DNA of 64,000 nucleotides, taken from contig NC_030986.1 of NCBI RefSeq assembly GCF_000149955.1, positions 4,401,333-4,465,332 on the forward strand. Reading direction: 5' to 3'. A program made the translations under genes and the position numbers. Positions 1 to 11,600 of this stretch are shown here, one piece after another; the first letter of the stretch is position 1; each line of letters starts with the position of its first letter. Source of the stretch: Fusarium oxysporum f. sp. lycopersici 4287. Its lineage: Eukaryota; Ascomycota; Sordariomycetes; Hypocreales; Nectriaceae. The notes beneath the pieces are model-generated. The model was not told the origin of the DNA and ran no database searches. It worked only from the letters and a program-made list of their open reading frames with translations.

Positions 1-116
1 GTGCATGGGCAGAGACATATGGGCGTTAAAGATGTGACGAGTGGCTTCAGGATGATGCTGAGAATATCCACGGGGAGGTCGAGGAGGTTGAGGCTGTTGA
101 CCTCCGAGGTTGTCAT
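1..116 (-). CDS. N-terminus of an F-box-like protein, cut by the window edge
   Basis: Reading leftward from the ATG at 116 gives about 38 open codons that run off the window. The start of the protein contains LPVDILSIILKPLV, which resembles the first helix of fungal F-box-like domains (a Leu-Pro start followed by a hydrophobic helix), and then a Cys-Pro-Cys stretch. In the F-box family this helix binds Skp1 and recruits substrates to an SCF ubiquitin ligase. The similarity is by eye and only the first helix is visible, so the family is tentative. The plus-strand ORF over the same bases has no recognisable motif and is probably a shadow. Confidence 0.5.
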   Translation of the reverse strand, partial: MTTSEVNSLNLLDLPVDILSIILKPLVTSLTPICLCPC

Positions 117-964
117 GATGGCGGCACCTATGATGACGACTCTTGACACTGATCTGAGCGAGATATCACTGGTTCGTCCTGTGACTGTGGCATTCTACTA
201 TCCAGACCCTAGATGCCTACAGCCCAATATTTCCGGTTTCCGTGAAGCCGCAGCCTTCTTGCGAAACATGTCGTTTGAATAGGATTATGTTGTGAGGTTC
301 AAGTTTAACAGCCAGTGGCGGCTAAGCATGATATTCCCGCGACCAATAAGTGGGGCTTCTGTAGAGCTTCTAGATACAGTCCACTGCACAAGCGACAGAA
401 CTCGAGACAACGATGGGAGTTGTATGCAACTCTAGTTGTGAAACTGGTATCCTGAGACGAGCTGGACGGTATAAAGTTACACGATCTGAGTAAGGCTGTC
501 GGTTAGTGCGAACTGTTGATCCATATATACCTACAGTATAAGTACATACCATTCTTAGAGACCAGCCCTAAACTGAAGGCCCTTATGATAATACTTAGAG
601 CCACCTTGGAATAAATTAATAGTAGTTGGATAATTCCTAGCATTAGTTTTTCATGGCGGTGTTACTCCAAGTCTTGGCACTATCACAGGAGACTCACTTT
701 CTGACTTGATCATCAACATCCCCTATCAAGACGATGGCTGTCGCAACAACACGGCCAAGCCCTGTCATCGCTACAGCATAGGAAAGGCATATTGCAAGAA
801 GTTTTAGCTGTGTGATTCTATGAGATCTTTCAGACAGTGGTAACTTTTGAAGTTCCGGTATGCGCCCTGAGATTCATTATCTGGACATCATTACCGCCCA
901 TCCTTTAACTCGGCCTTCGTCTCGTTCATTGTGCTGTCGTGACTGTTCCCGAAGGAACTGATTA
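117..964. other. Intergenic region
   Basis: No supported gene. This is the space between the leftward F-box-like gene and the 3' end of the leftward coiled-coil gene, so it should hold the promoter of the former. Short ORFs here show no motif. Confidence 0.5.
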
Positions 965-1093
965 TCATGTCGAGGTCTGATGGTTGTTCCTGTGGCGGGC
1001 TTTCCACCCCTTCAGCCTCATAATCAATTGCTGAATATACGCCTGCTACTCCTGCTCCGTGTCGGACGTCTCTTTGACCTTTACCTCGAGCGT
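965..1093 (-). pseudogene. Decayed coding continuation of the coiled-coil gene
   Basis: If the frame of the 1094-2209 gene is read past its TGA, it stays protein-like until a TGA at 965-967, interrupted only by a TAG at 1046-1048. This tail contains QAYIQQL, a third copy of the unit seen twice before the stop as QTYVRQLE and QAYVKELE. The TGA aligns with an Arg of the previous unit (CGA to TGA fits), and the TAG aligns with a CGG codon. Both changes fit C-to-T/G-to-A transitions. This suggests the gene once had a longer coiled coil. Confidence 0.45.
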
Positions 1094-2209
1094 TCAGTTA
1101 CCATCAGAGAGTTTTTCGATTTCTTCGCCTTGAATGTTGATCAGCTCTTCCAGTTCCTTAACATACGCCTGCCGACTGTGATCCACGCCCTTGTGTTTTG
1201 CCTCAATCTTTCTGTTGCGATCAGAGAGCCTCTCGATTTCTTCATCTCGATTCTTGATGTGACCTTCCAGTTGCCGAACATACGTCTGCAGATCGTGTTC
1301 CTTTTCGGCCGCATCCTTGAGGTTTGCCTTGAGCGCTTCGACACGATCGAAGAGCTTTCTGAAGTCTTCGTCTCCTTCTTTGAACCTTCGATGACGTCGA
1401 CGCTCCAGCTTCTTGATTTGCGCGTCTTGTTGTTTGATGACTTCGTCTTTTTCGCTGATAAGTTCGTCCCGTGCCATGATTTTCCTTCTGAGATAAGCAA
1501 TTCTGCCTTGTTCCATGCCCTCAACACCTGGGGTCGTTTGCACATTGGACGGCCCTGGGATGGCATTGTTGGACAAAGCGGTAGTTCGGTCAACCTTGCG
1601 CTTTTTTGTGGCCCTGTTGAAAATATCGCCCGAATTAGACTTGCGCTTGGGGGGATGATCAGTTCCGTCTTCATTGCCATCCCCATTGTCCTCTTTGTTC
1701 TTGTCTCTGGGAATTCCATCGCCAGCATCCGAGAGGGGGTACTCGTCCCCCTGCACAAAATTTCCATCGTACTTGATGAGTGCTTCCTCCTCTGAGACGT
1801 TTGTTAGGAAGAAAGGTCGTGTGTCAGGGAAGCTCTGCCCCCAAAACCGTGACATTTCGTCTGCGATGCCAAGGACGCGCAGGTGGGATGGCCAAATAGC
1901 CGCCACAACCAACCAGGCTGAGAAATTCAGAACTTTTGAGCGTCCTTGTCCTATTAGCATTTTATATTGATGAGATTGGCTAAGGTTGCGCGGGCTGTCT
2001 ACCCATTTCTCATGCCTGAGAAACCTGGCGACCTTTAGCTGAATCGTCTTGGGCATGTCGAGACGCATATGGTTGTAGTTGGCAAGGACACTCTGGACCC
2101 GAGATTGGGCCATTGATGCGTCGTGACAGTTTCTGATCTTGCCACCAAACTCTCCCATACTCGGAGAGTAGGGGTCGAGATCAGATTGCCCTCTCTCGAT
2201 GTCTACCAT
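1094..2209 (-). CDS. Unrecognised nuclear coiled-coil protein, 371 aa
   Basis: A single-exon gene. I do not recognise the family. Residues about 35-130 form a compact region rich in Trp and Phe (NHMRLDMP, FLRHEKWV, AAIWPSHLR, SFPDTRPFF). A relative of this region occurs in a decayed copy at 42.3 kb. Residues about 150-230 are acidic then basic, with PPKRK and KKRKVDR, a near-perfect classical bipartite or SV40-type nuclear localisation signal. Residues about 255-371 are a charged coiled coil with two copies of an approximately 40-residue unit starting QxYVxxLE. A TATA-like sequence (TATATA, near 2238) lies about 30 bp upstream of the ATG. The frame stays protein-like past the stop, so the present C-terminus may be truncated. 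A nuclear, possibly DNA-associated role is inference from the NLS and coiled coil only. The overlapping plus-strand ORF 980-1795 is its antisense shadow. Confidence 0.72.
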   Translation of the reverse strand: MVDIERGQSDLDPYSPSMGEFGGKIRNCHDASMAQSRVQSVLANYNHMRLDMPKTIQLKVARFLRHEKWVDSPRNLSQSHQYKMLIGQGRSKVLNFSAWLVVAAIWPSHLRVLGIADEMSRFWGQSFPDTRPFFLTNVSEEEALIKYDGNFVQGDEYPLSDAGDGIPRDKNKEDNGDGNEDGTDHPPKRKSNSGDIFNRATKKRKVDRTTALSNNAIPGPSNVQTTPGVEGMEQGRIAYLRRKIMARDELISEKDEVIKQQDAQIKKLERRRHRRFKEGDEDFRKLFDRVEALKANLKDAAEKEHDLQTYVRQLEGHIKNRDEEIERLSDRNRKIEAKHKGVDHSRQAYVKELEELINIQGEEIEKLSDGN

Positions 2210-2772
2210 CTTGATGAATGCTATTTAATTGTCAGTATATAGAAGGAATGGCAAATGATATCTGAACACAAGGGGAGAGTAAGAGATAAGGTATGAAAGA
2301 GGAATGTGACGGTGGTCAATAGGATAGATCACAGATGTCCGGGGGAGGAACATAAGACCGCATTTTGGACCCTCTGAGAGAATTGCCAAAAAGCCAGAAA
2401 AGAAAGGGAAGACACTGTTGGATAGATGACACCTACCGGAATCTGGCTCTGCTGTTAGCGCTATCAGAGAAGGTGTGGTAAACAGATTTGCACAGTTGTT
2501 CGATGGTAACAAGAATGGGAGAGAGGAAATCATTCTCTGGTATGAACTTGGATCTGAGGTAGGGTAGTCTTGCCATTGCGATTATGTGGCGCTTGCTTCA
2601 TAAATTATCAATTTCTCCAGGAACTACGGATTCTCTATCAACTTATCAAGTTGAGAGACAAATCACATACATCTCTCATTCCCAACCAGAGTTGCTACAA
2701 CCAGAGTTGGAAACACCCATGTCAGTCCAGCTTTAGCGCCAGTGTCCAGATGTTCAGTGAATCAGTGGCCCG

Positions 2773-2775
<3 letters not shown>

Positions 2776-2809
<34 letters not shown>
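2776..2809. repeat. (GA)n microsatellite
   Basis: An uninterrupted run of 17 GA dinucleotides. It is likely polymorphic in length. Confidence 0.95.
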
Positions 2810-2812
<3 letters not shown>

Positions 2813-4626
2813 TCCCAGTCTTCAACTGAAGCAGAGCAAGACTCATCATCGACCCGAATAAGAAATTCGCCAGCCTTGTTAGACTGCAGCACAATTTCAA
2901 CCCATGGGAAATCTCTTTCGGAGTTCTCACCAACAGGCCGCATAAGCCATTGTGATGAGAACGGGGATAGTTACAGATGGAGGTGTTCATGTCGTGGGCC
3001 GGCACGTCACGTCCCGTATAATGCGGATCGCGAAGGGGAACGGGGAGGACAACGGCATTTACTACAAGCGAGATGTGGAGGTTACATCTCCTGAAGATGT
3101 TGACTGTTTGTATCATACGGGCCGGAGAGTTTTTTATTCTTTTGAGTCAGGCGGGTGTTGCTGTGTGACGATTTTCGGGGTGTACTGAGTTTTGGCAGTT
3201 GTACTGATACTGTACGACTACCAATAATAGAAGCAAAGGAGAGAAAAGTCTCGGTTGCTGATTGTCAGAGTTTGAAGGGTAGTAAATACGGCCTGTTGCA
3301 ATTGACAAGGATAAGTTCCTTCGCTAGGAGGGTAAAACACTGCGGGTATCACGACTTGCATTTGGCCCTTGTGTCCAAATCGGCAGAGAAAGAATTGACA
3401 GACAAGTTGATTCAAGATTTCAATCATCAAGAAACTACTCTTTGTAACAATTGAATTGAGTGCTGTGTGTTCATGAGTTGGTTTTACTCAAGACTCGCTC
3501 ACCCCAGCAATGAGATACGATGAAACCATGTCACATGATCAGTGACGTCTGCACGCACAGCTGCTCGTCTCAACTCCACCCAACCCAACACCAACAGGGC
3601 CAGGGGTGTTCAATAATTAATCGAATTGCCCAGGTAGCTTGGTCGACCAGAAGTGAAAGAAGAAGAGAAGACGCCATCTCTATACTAATAACCAACGGAG
3701 AAAGAGTCAGAAAGGAATAGTTTACTGCTCACCGACTGAATAACTATCGACTAACTAAAATCTACATGAATCGGACTCAGCTTGCACTAGGCCAGAGGGC
3801 TGAGACTAGTCTAGTACATGCAGATAGATATTGGGCGCTTAAAAGTCTACGTGGTGACAGATTCTCCCAGTGAGAGATCTCCCTGAACTCTGCCTTACCT
3901 TAATCGCTACTAGAAGGAACAGGAGGATCATATCAAATTGGACTAAGTCAAAGGATCTCTGATGCACGGCTCACGATGCCGTTGGTAGCATCTATGCAAG
4001 AGGCTGACTTACACGGACATTCCTTTCCGTATAGATCCATAGCTTAGACCTCGAGAGGCGGTGACATCAAACCTCGTGCACAGTCCTCATAGACGCCCAC
4101 GAGGCGTTTTCATCTCTCCAGAACCCACAATGAGGCTGTAGAATAAGATATATCGAAACATATTCCTTTGCTGCATCGTTGATGGGTTGGTCGTGGCTTT
4201 CTTTAGGGCCGCTGTTATGGCCGTGGCGTAGCGTGGCGTAGGGGGTCGCAGATTGGGCCAGAGGATCAGTGTGACTGTTAGTGGGGGCAAACTTAAACCA
4301 ACTTCAACCTGACTTCCATTGGAATATATAGGAATAAAATGTATAATATCATGCGAGAAATAAGATCGAGAATAAGACAGGTCAGCATTTGTCCACCAAG
4401 TAAAAGCAAAAGTTAAGGCTATTAGCGAGGATACCCCAGTTCTTCAAAATCTCGCCTAAGTGTAGCGGATACATGGGATCCTGGTCATTTCTTATTCACA
4501 CGCCCCAATCACACTCCTTTCAACTCAATCAAGCAAGGGGCACCTAACCCATGCATGTCAAAACGGTTTGTGAGATAAAGTAAAGATGCAATTCAAACTA
4601 TCAAGGAAAGTAGATAGATAAGTGTA

Positions 4627-4680
4627 GAAGAAGAAGAAGAAGAAGAAGAAGAACAAGAACAAGAACAAGAACAAGAACAG
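4627..4680. repeat. (AAG)n followed by (AACAAG)n microsatellite
   Basis: A trinucleotide AAG run changes into a hexanucleotide AACAAG run. It produces Leu/Val-rich artefact translations on the minus strand and no gene. Confidence 0.92.
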
Positions 4681-5023
4681 GACGAAAATAACCAAAATGA
4701 TGCCTTCTGACTTCCGGAAATGACTGTATCACCCTCTCATCTGTGCTGTTCTGGGAGTCCGGGTTTGTTGCCAAACAACTCCAGGGATACCACGGTCCAT
4801 CTATGGATTCAGAAACAAATCCAAAAAGATATAAGAAATCCCCTCCATGATCACCATGCGTTTCCACCTTGCGCGGGGCAGCCAAAGCTTTTGCAGATCT
4901 AGGAATCTGCTCATAACTTTTCTCCCTTTCTTCGAGGGTATCGAGGATCGCTATACGTGACACTCGTTAGCTGCACTGCAGCGTAGAGGCTCGCTTTCAA
5001 AGGGAAACTCAGATACCAACCTA

Positions 5024-5200
5024 CTAGGTCGCCCGAGGAGGGTTAGGGCACTGAGGGCGTCCACAGTAGCCCTCCCACGTAGTCGAGCCCTGATCGGTGA
5101 CGTTGCTCATGCATCGGCAGGAGGTGCCGGGCTGAGGATCAAGGTTAGAAACAGTGCAGCCACACTGAGTCCAGTGCTGAGTAGTTCTCCAGTAGCACAT
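5024..5200 (-). CDS. Small cysteine-rich protein, 58 aa
   Basis: A short ORF starting in a good context (AACCATG). The product has seven cysteines in 58 residues, arranged C2, C13-x-C15, C28-x-C30, C46 and C51, with four Trp and a Pro-rich end. There is no signal peptide or membrane segment, so it is not a classical secreted effector unless an upstream exon was missed. Support for a real gene is indirect: a TATATAAG box lies about 440 bp upstream on the same strand, and the whole stretch from box to start has no ATG on the sense strand. I do not recognise a family. The paired CxC motifs could bind metal as in metallothionein-like proteins, but the spacing is not one I can assign. A longer ORF in this frame starting at 5242 is less likely because the ATG at 5200 has the better context. 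Confidence 0.5.
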   Translation of the reverse strand: MCYWRTTQHWTQCGCTVSNLDPQPGTSCRCMSNVTDQGSTTWEGYCGRPQCPNPPRAT

Positions 5201-5641
5201 GGTTGCTGATGGTTTTAAGTTGGAACCTTGAAGAGAATGCAAGAGGGTTTTTGTCTGTTGTTGAAGCTAAAGACTTCAATATATAGCAACAAACTGGCGT
5301 TGTGCGAGGATTGGTTTGTTTGACAGCCGGAGCTAGTTGACTCAAGAGATGACAGGCAGTTCACAGCCGTGATCCGAGAAGTTTGTGTGAGTATTTGGTC
5401 ACACTTGTCCCGACGGGTGTGGCTTTGTGTATCTGACGGAAAGAGGCTTGCTGCCGTGGTAGACTATGGAGGGTTGGCACCAAAATATGGCTGAGGATTG
5501 GGGTTTAAGCTGAAGGACAATGAGACTTCGAAAGGAAGAGATCTTCAGAGTGATGATATGGAATATTGAGTGTAGAACGGTGGTTTGAAGTGCTGTTGAG
5601 TCTGAGCTGTGAATATCGGATTGAGGCAGATGTCCTTGGCC
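5201..5641 (-). other. Putative long ATG-free 5' leader
   Basis: Read on the minus strand, there is no ATG between the TATA box and the start codon at 5200. About seven would be expected by chance in this length. The stretch is C/A-rich and resembles fungal 5' untranslated sequence. A second AT-rich box (TATATA, near 5280) lies about 80 bp from the start and could give a shorter transcript. An intron in the leader is possible, but I cannot place one. Confidence 0.45.
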
Positions 5642-5649
5642 CTTATATA
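5642..5649 (-). promoter_or_regulatory. TATA box (TATATAAG)
   Basis: A clear TATATAAG on the minus strand, followed by C/A-rich leader-like sequence that runs to the 58-residue ORF. Confidence 0.5.
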
Positions 5650-8600
5650 GCTGGTGACACGGTCCCGAGGGTTTGGAAACGATTATGACTGAGCGAGGCA
5701 GTTTACTGTCCATGACACTATGTGTACAGGTGTCTTGGAGATTCCACAATGTGAAAGTCGAAATAACCCTCAAAACGAGAGCAAGGAAGACGGATTGTTG
5801 GTCCTGTTTGCACTTCCCAGGTGTTGAAAGACCAGGAGCTAGGTTGCTTAGATAGGTTGGTTGGTTAGCTACCTAGTCAGTTGGCTCTGGGTCGGCCAGG
5901 GGGTGAGGCTTGGAGGGGGTGTGTGTTGGTGCGCAAAATGTACTGCCAGGCACTCCCCTTTCTTCTCGGCCCTCTGTCCCCGCAAACACCACAGAAAAGA
6001 GGCGAGGGGAATTCTGGAAAAGGAGGCAATCAGCTTGTAAACTGAGATATAACCTCCGAGCCCCAAATCAGGTCGCTTGTGTGCCGCAACACCACGCTCT
6101 GTTGGCAGGCTGGTCCAAGGGTTGACTTACGTCAAGGCACATCAGTCCACAAGGAAGTTTTGGGCAGACCAACAGCATTAGACTCCGATACAGGTCTGAG
6201 AGCCCTCATAGAATTCCACGCGGTGTGACTGTGAAGGAGATTGTGTGAGCATGTTGGCTTCAATGGGGCCCTTTGTAGAATGGGTCATCGTGCATCCACA
6301 CTCTACGGACATGTTCTTCTGCATTGAGGGGAACCACCATCATGCATCTCAAATCCGTCGTCAACATCATGGTCGCAGTCAGAAGGGCCAGCAGTTGCGA
6401 TTTCTTTATGTAGTTGGGTACGGTTTGCTTGATGCTCGATTGCCTGCCGTCAGCAGTGGCCGGCTGTCACACGTTGCAGCCTGTGAACACTCACTAGTTT
6501 AGTTTGGTAATGGCATCGTACAAACTTTTATCGAGGAGCAGTACAGGTCGGGCAACATAATGAGCTACTGTCTCGTAGCCCAATTTCTTGAAATGCTGGA
6601 AAAACTGATGTTGAACGATCCCCTGCATCCGTAATCGAAGGCATGCGTCAAAGATCTAAGCTCCCTTGAAAGCTGATGGCTTGCTCAATGAGCGGGAGAG
6701 CTCGCCCCAAGTTCCCACTAGTAAAGCTGCAGGCCTGACGTTCAGATGACAGCCTGTACCCATGCTACCATCCATTACTCGAAAGCCTTCAGAACACTGA
6801 AGCTGAACCTGGTCAGAGAATATGACACTGGTAATTGGTGTGTTTCAGCAAACAAGTAAGACGGCTTTGCCGAAGTCGCCGATTTTTGCAGCTGCCACAT
6901 GGACGTGACAGCTCCCTACCTGCCACCCTCCTATTGATGCCTCTCCCGCTGTCGATTTAAATTGCGGCCAACAGATACCGGCTTGTGTCATGACGCCACA
7001 GAAATTGGTATTTTTCATGAATGCGGGCCCCCGGACGTTCTTTCGATCTCCCTGGTGACCTACCAACTTGTTCTTCGGCACATCTCGAGGAAAATTTCTT
7101 CCTTCGTGTGTCTGTTGGTCTAGGTTCTGCCATAGTTCCTTGTCCCTTGGCTAAGCTAAGACGCGAGAGGCGTTAGACGCCTTGTGGAGCTAGCGGATGT
7201 TGCACATGATCCGCGAAGAGACCATTAATCCCTATGTAGATTAGGTAGACGACGGGATGTAGGGTCGTTCTGGGGTCGTCAAAGGTCAAAGGGTCAGGTA
7301 CTAGCTGTGTTTGAGAGCGAACAAAGAAAGACTGCAGAACCCTGTCAACCACTAGGGTTTGGACATATCAACACCATTAGGGAGATGCATATAGTACATG
7401 ACAGCGGCCTATGTGAGTGGGAATATACATATCGCGCTTGCATCAACGGGTCAAACTCTCGTTGCCGAGTTTGACGCGGCGGATGAAAGTAACGCTGTTG
7501 CTTTGAGTAATTCACCTCGTCAAGGCGGCCTGTTCGGAGTGATGTCTAGGTGGATATGCGGGCCAAATCATGCGCGCGGGCCGCTGAAGGCACACCATGA
7601 GAATACCCGCGACAAGCCAACAACACATGTAGATGCCAAGGAGAGCAGACGTCGGCTGTTCCTGATACTGGAAGTGTCTTCAGCGATCACCAAGGAGAGT
7701 GTGAAGAATGTAGCCAACCGTGTATCCACATCTCGTAAAGACGGGGATGATTCCTGATTGTGCGTCATGTCTCTTTGTTCTATTCTCCACTAATGGTATT
7801 ATCTGCGCCTCGTTCTCGACTATCAGGTCGTGCATACGGAAACGAACGACATGTAGTCTAGGATAGCTTTACACAATTCCGCGCTGCTGCATGACTCGAT
7901 GCACGAAGGGAGAGGTTTGTCACACATGGTTGTGCTTGACCATTCCCTTCTCGATGATGAGAAGTGTGACAAAGCTGTAGTTTGTGCGTTCCACTATCCC
8001 AAAGTGCCCCATGTTGTGCCGTGCCATATCATGCCATATCCAAGTTAATATATGCCGGTTTGTCCATTCCGGGTCTTGGGATCTTCATCAAAAAGTTGTG
8101 TGGGTGTGAAACTATACGTCGAGTGATGATGCCGAAGCGGGCCAGTATCGACATGGAAGTCAAAGGAGACTTTCATTTGGATGCTGTCTGTTGGTGAAGT
8201 GGAAATACAACTGCCGTTGTAGGCTGAATGATGATCTGAAGTATAATTCGTGTACCTTGCAGTATCTGAACTCCTTCCTTACAGTGCTGACCTACCACGT
8301 CTGGCATCCTTCTGTACATACTAAAGCAGGTCCGATGGCTTCAACTAGAAGAACTCTTTCCTACTACAAAGTATTGCTGAACTCTGATTGGACTGAGCTT
8401 GATCAGGGAAGCGATTACCCCTGTCATGGGGCGCTTGGAGCTGTTGCTTCGACAGAAAACTTGTATAGAATTGACACTGTCCATACCGCCGATGGATACG
8501 CTACAAGCACAGTGTTATTAGGCGGCCGCACATCCCCCTGTCTGTTCTCCAGGCGGGGGCCGATAAACCCCTGCACCTTCCTGCAGCTTAGGTTGGGTGT

Positions 8601-11600
8601 GATGGCGCGCGGCTGTACCTTACCTTGTCTTCACATCAACTCAACGCGCCTCAACCCATCACAGCAAACCTCGAGCCGATGAGTCGATGATTTGACTCCA
8701 GCGGCGCCTTTCTGGCGCGGTTGTTGGTAAATCGACATCTTCACCCTCGGCTGGCCCACTCTGTACGAGACAAACTCCGCTGCGGCTGCGCCTACTACTA
8801 CCTCTTGCGCCTGCAACTGCGTCTGCGCCTGCGCCTGCGTCTACACCTGCAACCCCCTTGCCGATGTTGTCTTCAAAGGCCTAATTTGTGTTGGTTTGGG
8901 TCGTTTTGCGCATTATATTTCACGAACCTTGCGTCTCTTCTTGGTACTTTTCATTCCGGATGACCTCCCGGAGCTCAGAAGCAAGTGGGCAACACACTAG
9001 ATCAGCATGCAACAGAGTCTCATCGTCACACTCTCTACGGCCCTTGGCATGAATTCCTCCGATCTTTTCCTAAGAGCAATACTGTCATGCTCTTCACACT
9101 TTGACCGCTTACATCTTGGTGCCGTCAAACCCTTGAACCCCGAAGAGCCGAGGGTGTTGGTGTGTCTGGTATCATCTGCGGCCCTAGGATCTTCCCGTGG
9201 GCGGCCTTTGATGCGGCCTGATTCCTTCGACGGCCCCCAAGGCTTGTAGAGCTTGAGAAGCTTCGATAGGCATATTTGTACAAACTATTTGCTTAGTTTC
9301 GGTCGGCCACGGTCCGACTTAAGGTGACGAACACGCAACCACTATCATGCATCTCTGTCTGCTCCTTTGAGACCCCGTAAAGGTACCCTGGCACATGGCG
9401 TATGAGTCAAGTGATTGATACTGCATTCTACCTGCATTACACCTTCCGAGCTGGATTTCTCTCAGACGAGTGTAGTCGAGCTGCAGCCTTGATTAAGATC
9501 GTCCAACAACAACCTCATCATCTCACGATACATACCCAACAAGTTACATGCAAAGTGGCTCCGTGACTGGTTTGGTTCACTAAACACTCTCAATCGAGAT
9601 GTAGCCGATGCAGAAGAAAGTACTCTAGCTCCAACATCCCTAATTCTCTCACGTCTCGACTTACATCAAGGCATGGGGCACGGGACGGCACGGATAACAC
9701 TAGCTCGAGTTGTCCTCGTTCACAAAAGCTCATCACACATTACCCTTGTTTGAAGTGTTGGTTTCGCACACGTCTTGGTACAAAGAAATTATCGCCATGC
9801 ATGTATTGATAATCACTTCTTGTGATAACTGCCTAGCAGGGGCAGCACCCACCTTCCCAAGAGTAAGACTAGGTCACCATATCAAGTTAGGAGAACTCCG
9901 AAGTAACTAGATACGAGTTGCATACTCTGGTGGACCGTGCCGTGAGTACGGATGACCCAAGCCGTCAAGAAGCTGTCCGTCTTCCGAAAGTGACGGTGTG
10001 GGTGTTAGTGAGCCAGAGTTGCTGCATCATAACTAGTCTAGTCACCAACAAGAGCTTTGGTTTGCGTTGAAAACTAGTTCGGGTCACGCGAAGTGCTTCC
10101 GAGCAATTACAAGTTCCCTGCATGTTGTGGCCGTGGTGACACCGACTAATGGACTGAGCTGACTGCGGTTCAAAGAAAGAGATATGGTCAAGAGCGCGCA
10201 AGAGCGCGTCTGCGCCTAGCAAATGACGTTGATTAGGCAATGACAAAGCGAGTTTAAATCCATACCAAGTTCCTGGTTCTTCAGGGGTGGTAGGGTTTAG
10301 CGACAGGCTGCAACGGCGGCGCTTAGGAGTTATCCTCATTGGTCAACCAACACTTATGCTTCAACCCTGGTCACAACCCCAAAGACTTCACGCTCTGTGC
10401 AGGTCGAGATACAAAAAGAGAGCGAGGGCAGATAATTTCGAGAAAAGCTACAGCTTAGTATTAGATATTGACCCTCCAGAGTATAAATTTGGTTTATCAG
10501 TGATAATTTGTAGGCATTATCATGAACATTGAGACTTTGTGATGAACCTCAGCCGTCGAAAGGCTGAGGGTCAGGTAGAATTCCTTATTCCACCACAGCA
10601 TCACAGGATCATATTTATTATTACCTTCTTACTTGGGACCACAGCGGTCACTTCTTACCCTGACTTCCGCTGCTTTCCATCTACAAGCGGTCCTCTCGAG
10701 CCTCATCATATGAGGCAGCGATCAGCAAGAAACAGAACTAAGAACAGAGCGAGGTCAATAATGCCCCCCAGTCAACACATCCTTGACCAGAAAGCTCTTC
10801 TTTCATAGGCAAGACAAAACTGCGTAATGATTGGATAATGTACTTTTTACAAATGGGTATTGACTATCTAGCTGAGGGTTTCCCCTCTTGTCATTACTCC
10901 TTAAATGAGTGACTTGTAAGCGGGATGTGGGCAAAACCTAATCAGGCATGATATAAAGCTCGGCATGTTTCTTTACATCGAAGACCTAACCAACTGGCCA
11001 ATAGGTTGCATTGTATGATCATATTTATCCGTCCCGGGCAGATGGGGTCTAGTTTATTGGCTATTTAATGGTATGTGTTGTTGGCTGTGTATGGAGTGGA
11101 GTGGCACATGATGAAAAGAGATAGAAAGTGGCAGAAGTATGGAAGATGATCATCAAGACGCCGTTCTCGGTAGACCCCGCGGCATTTAATTCTCGATCAA
11201 CCTCACTTCTGAACCCGCCTTTACTAGGGCATTGCTGAGACTACCAACACCTTTCCTGGATGCCGAAGGAGGGTTATCAATGATGGCCAGCTCATAGGTC
11301 TCAAAGCATCGAATAGGTACCATGGTCGGTGTCAAAAAAAGATATGATCCGACACCGACTAGGAGATATGTCGAAGACAGACAGACCAAAGCCGTAACAC
11401 TTTCTTTGATCGGTGACTTTCATTGCTTAGGTCTACCGCCTCGCAACAGTTGTGGAAAGAGAAGTGCCAGAGTTAGGTCACGAGAGAACTCAAGGTGACG
11501 AGATAAGATAGATCTGTGGGTTTCATATGCTTTTTGTCAGAGGAGTAGGATTTTAAGACAATACAAAGAGTACATATCGCTTTTATTCCCATCACATCAA

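Larger units (their letters stand above)
2210..5023. other. Intergenic region with microsatellites
   Basis: About 2.8 kb without a supported gene. Apart from the microsatellites listed separately, the ORFs here are short, lack motifs and overlap on both strands. Confidence 0.5.

Noticed and set aside
1..282. Plus-strand ORF at the left edge
   Set aside because: Composition is unlike protein, and the minus strand carries an F-box-like start over the same bases.
980..1795. 271-codon plus-strand ORF over the coiled-coil gene
   Set aside because: It is the antisense shadow of a Lys/Glu-rich coiled coil, giving Leu/Phe-rich nonsense.
7398..7757. 119-codon ORF, considered as a small secreted protein
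   Set aside because: No signal peptide or motif, and a similar-length ORF exists on the opposite strand.
8191..8682. 163-codon plus-strand ORF in the gene-poor region
   Set aside because: No domain, no partner exon and no promoter context. The length alone is not compelling in 7 kb of six-frame sequence.
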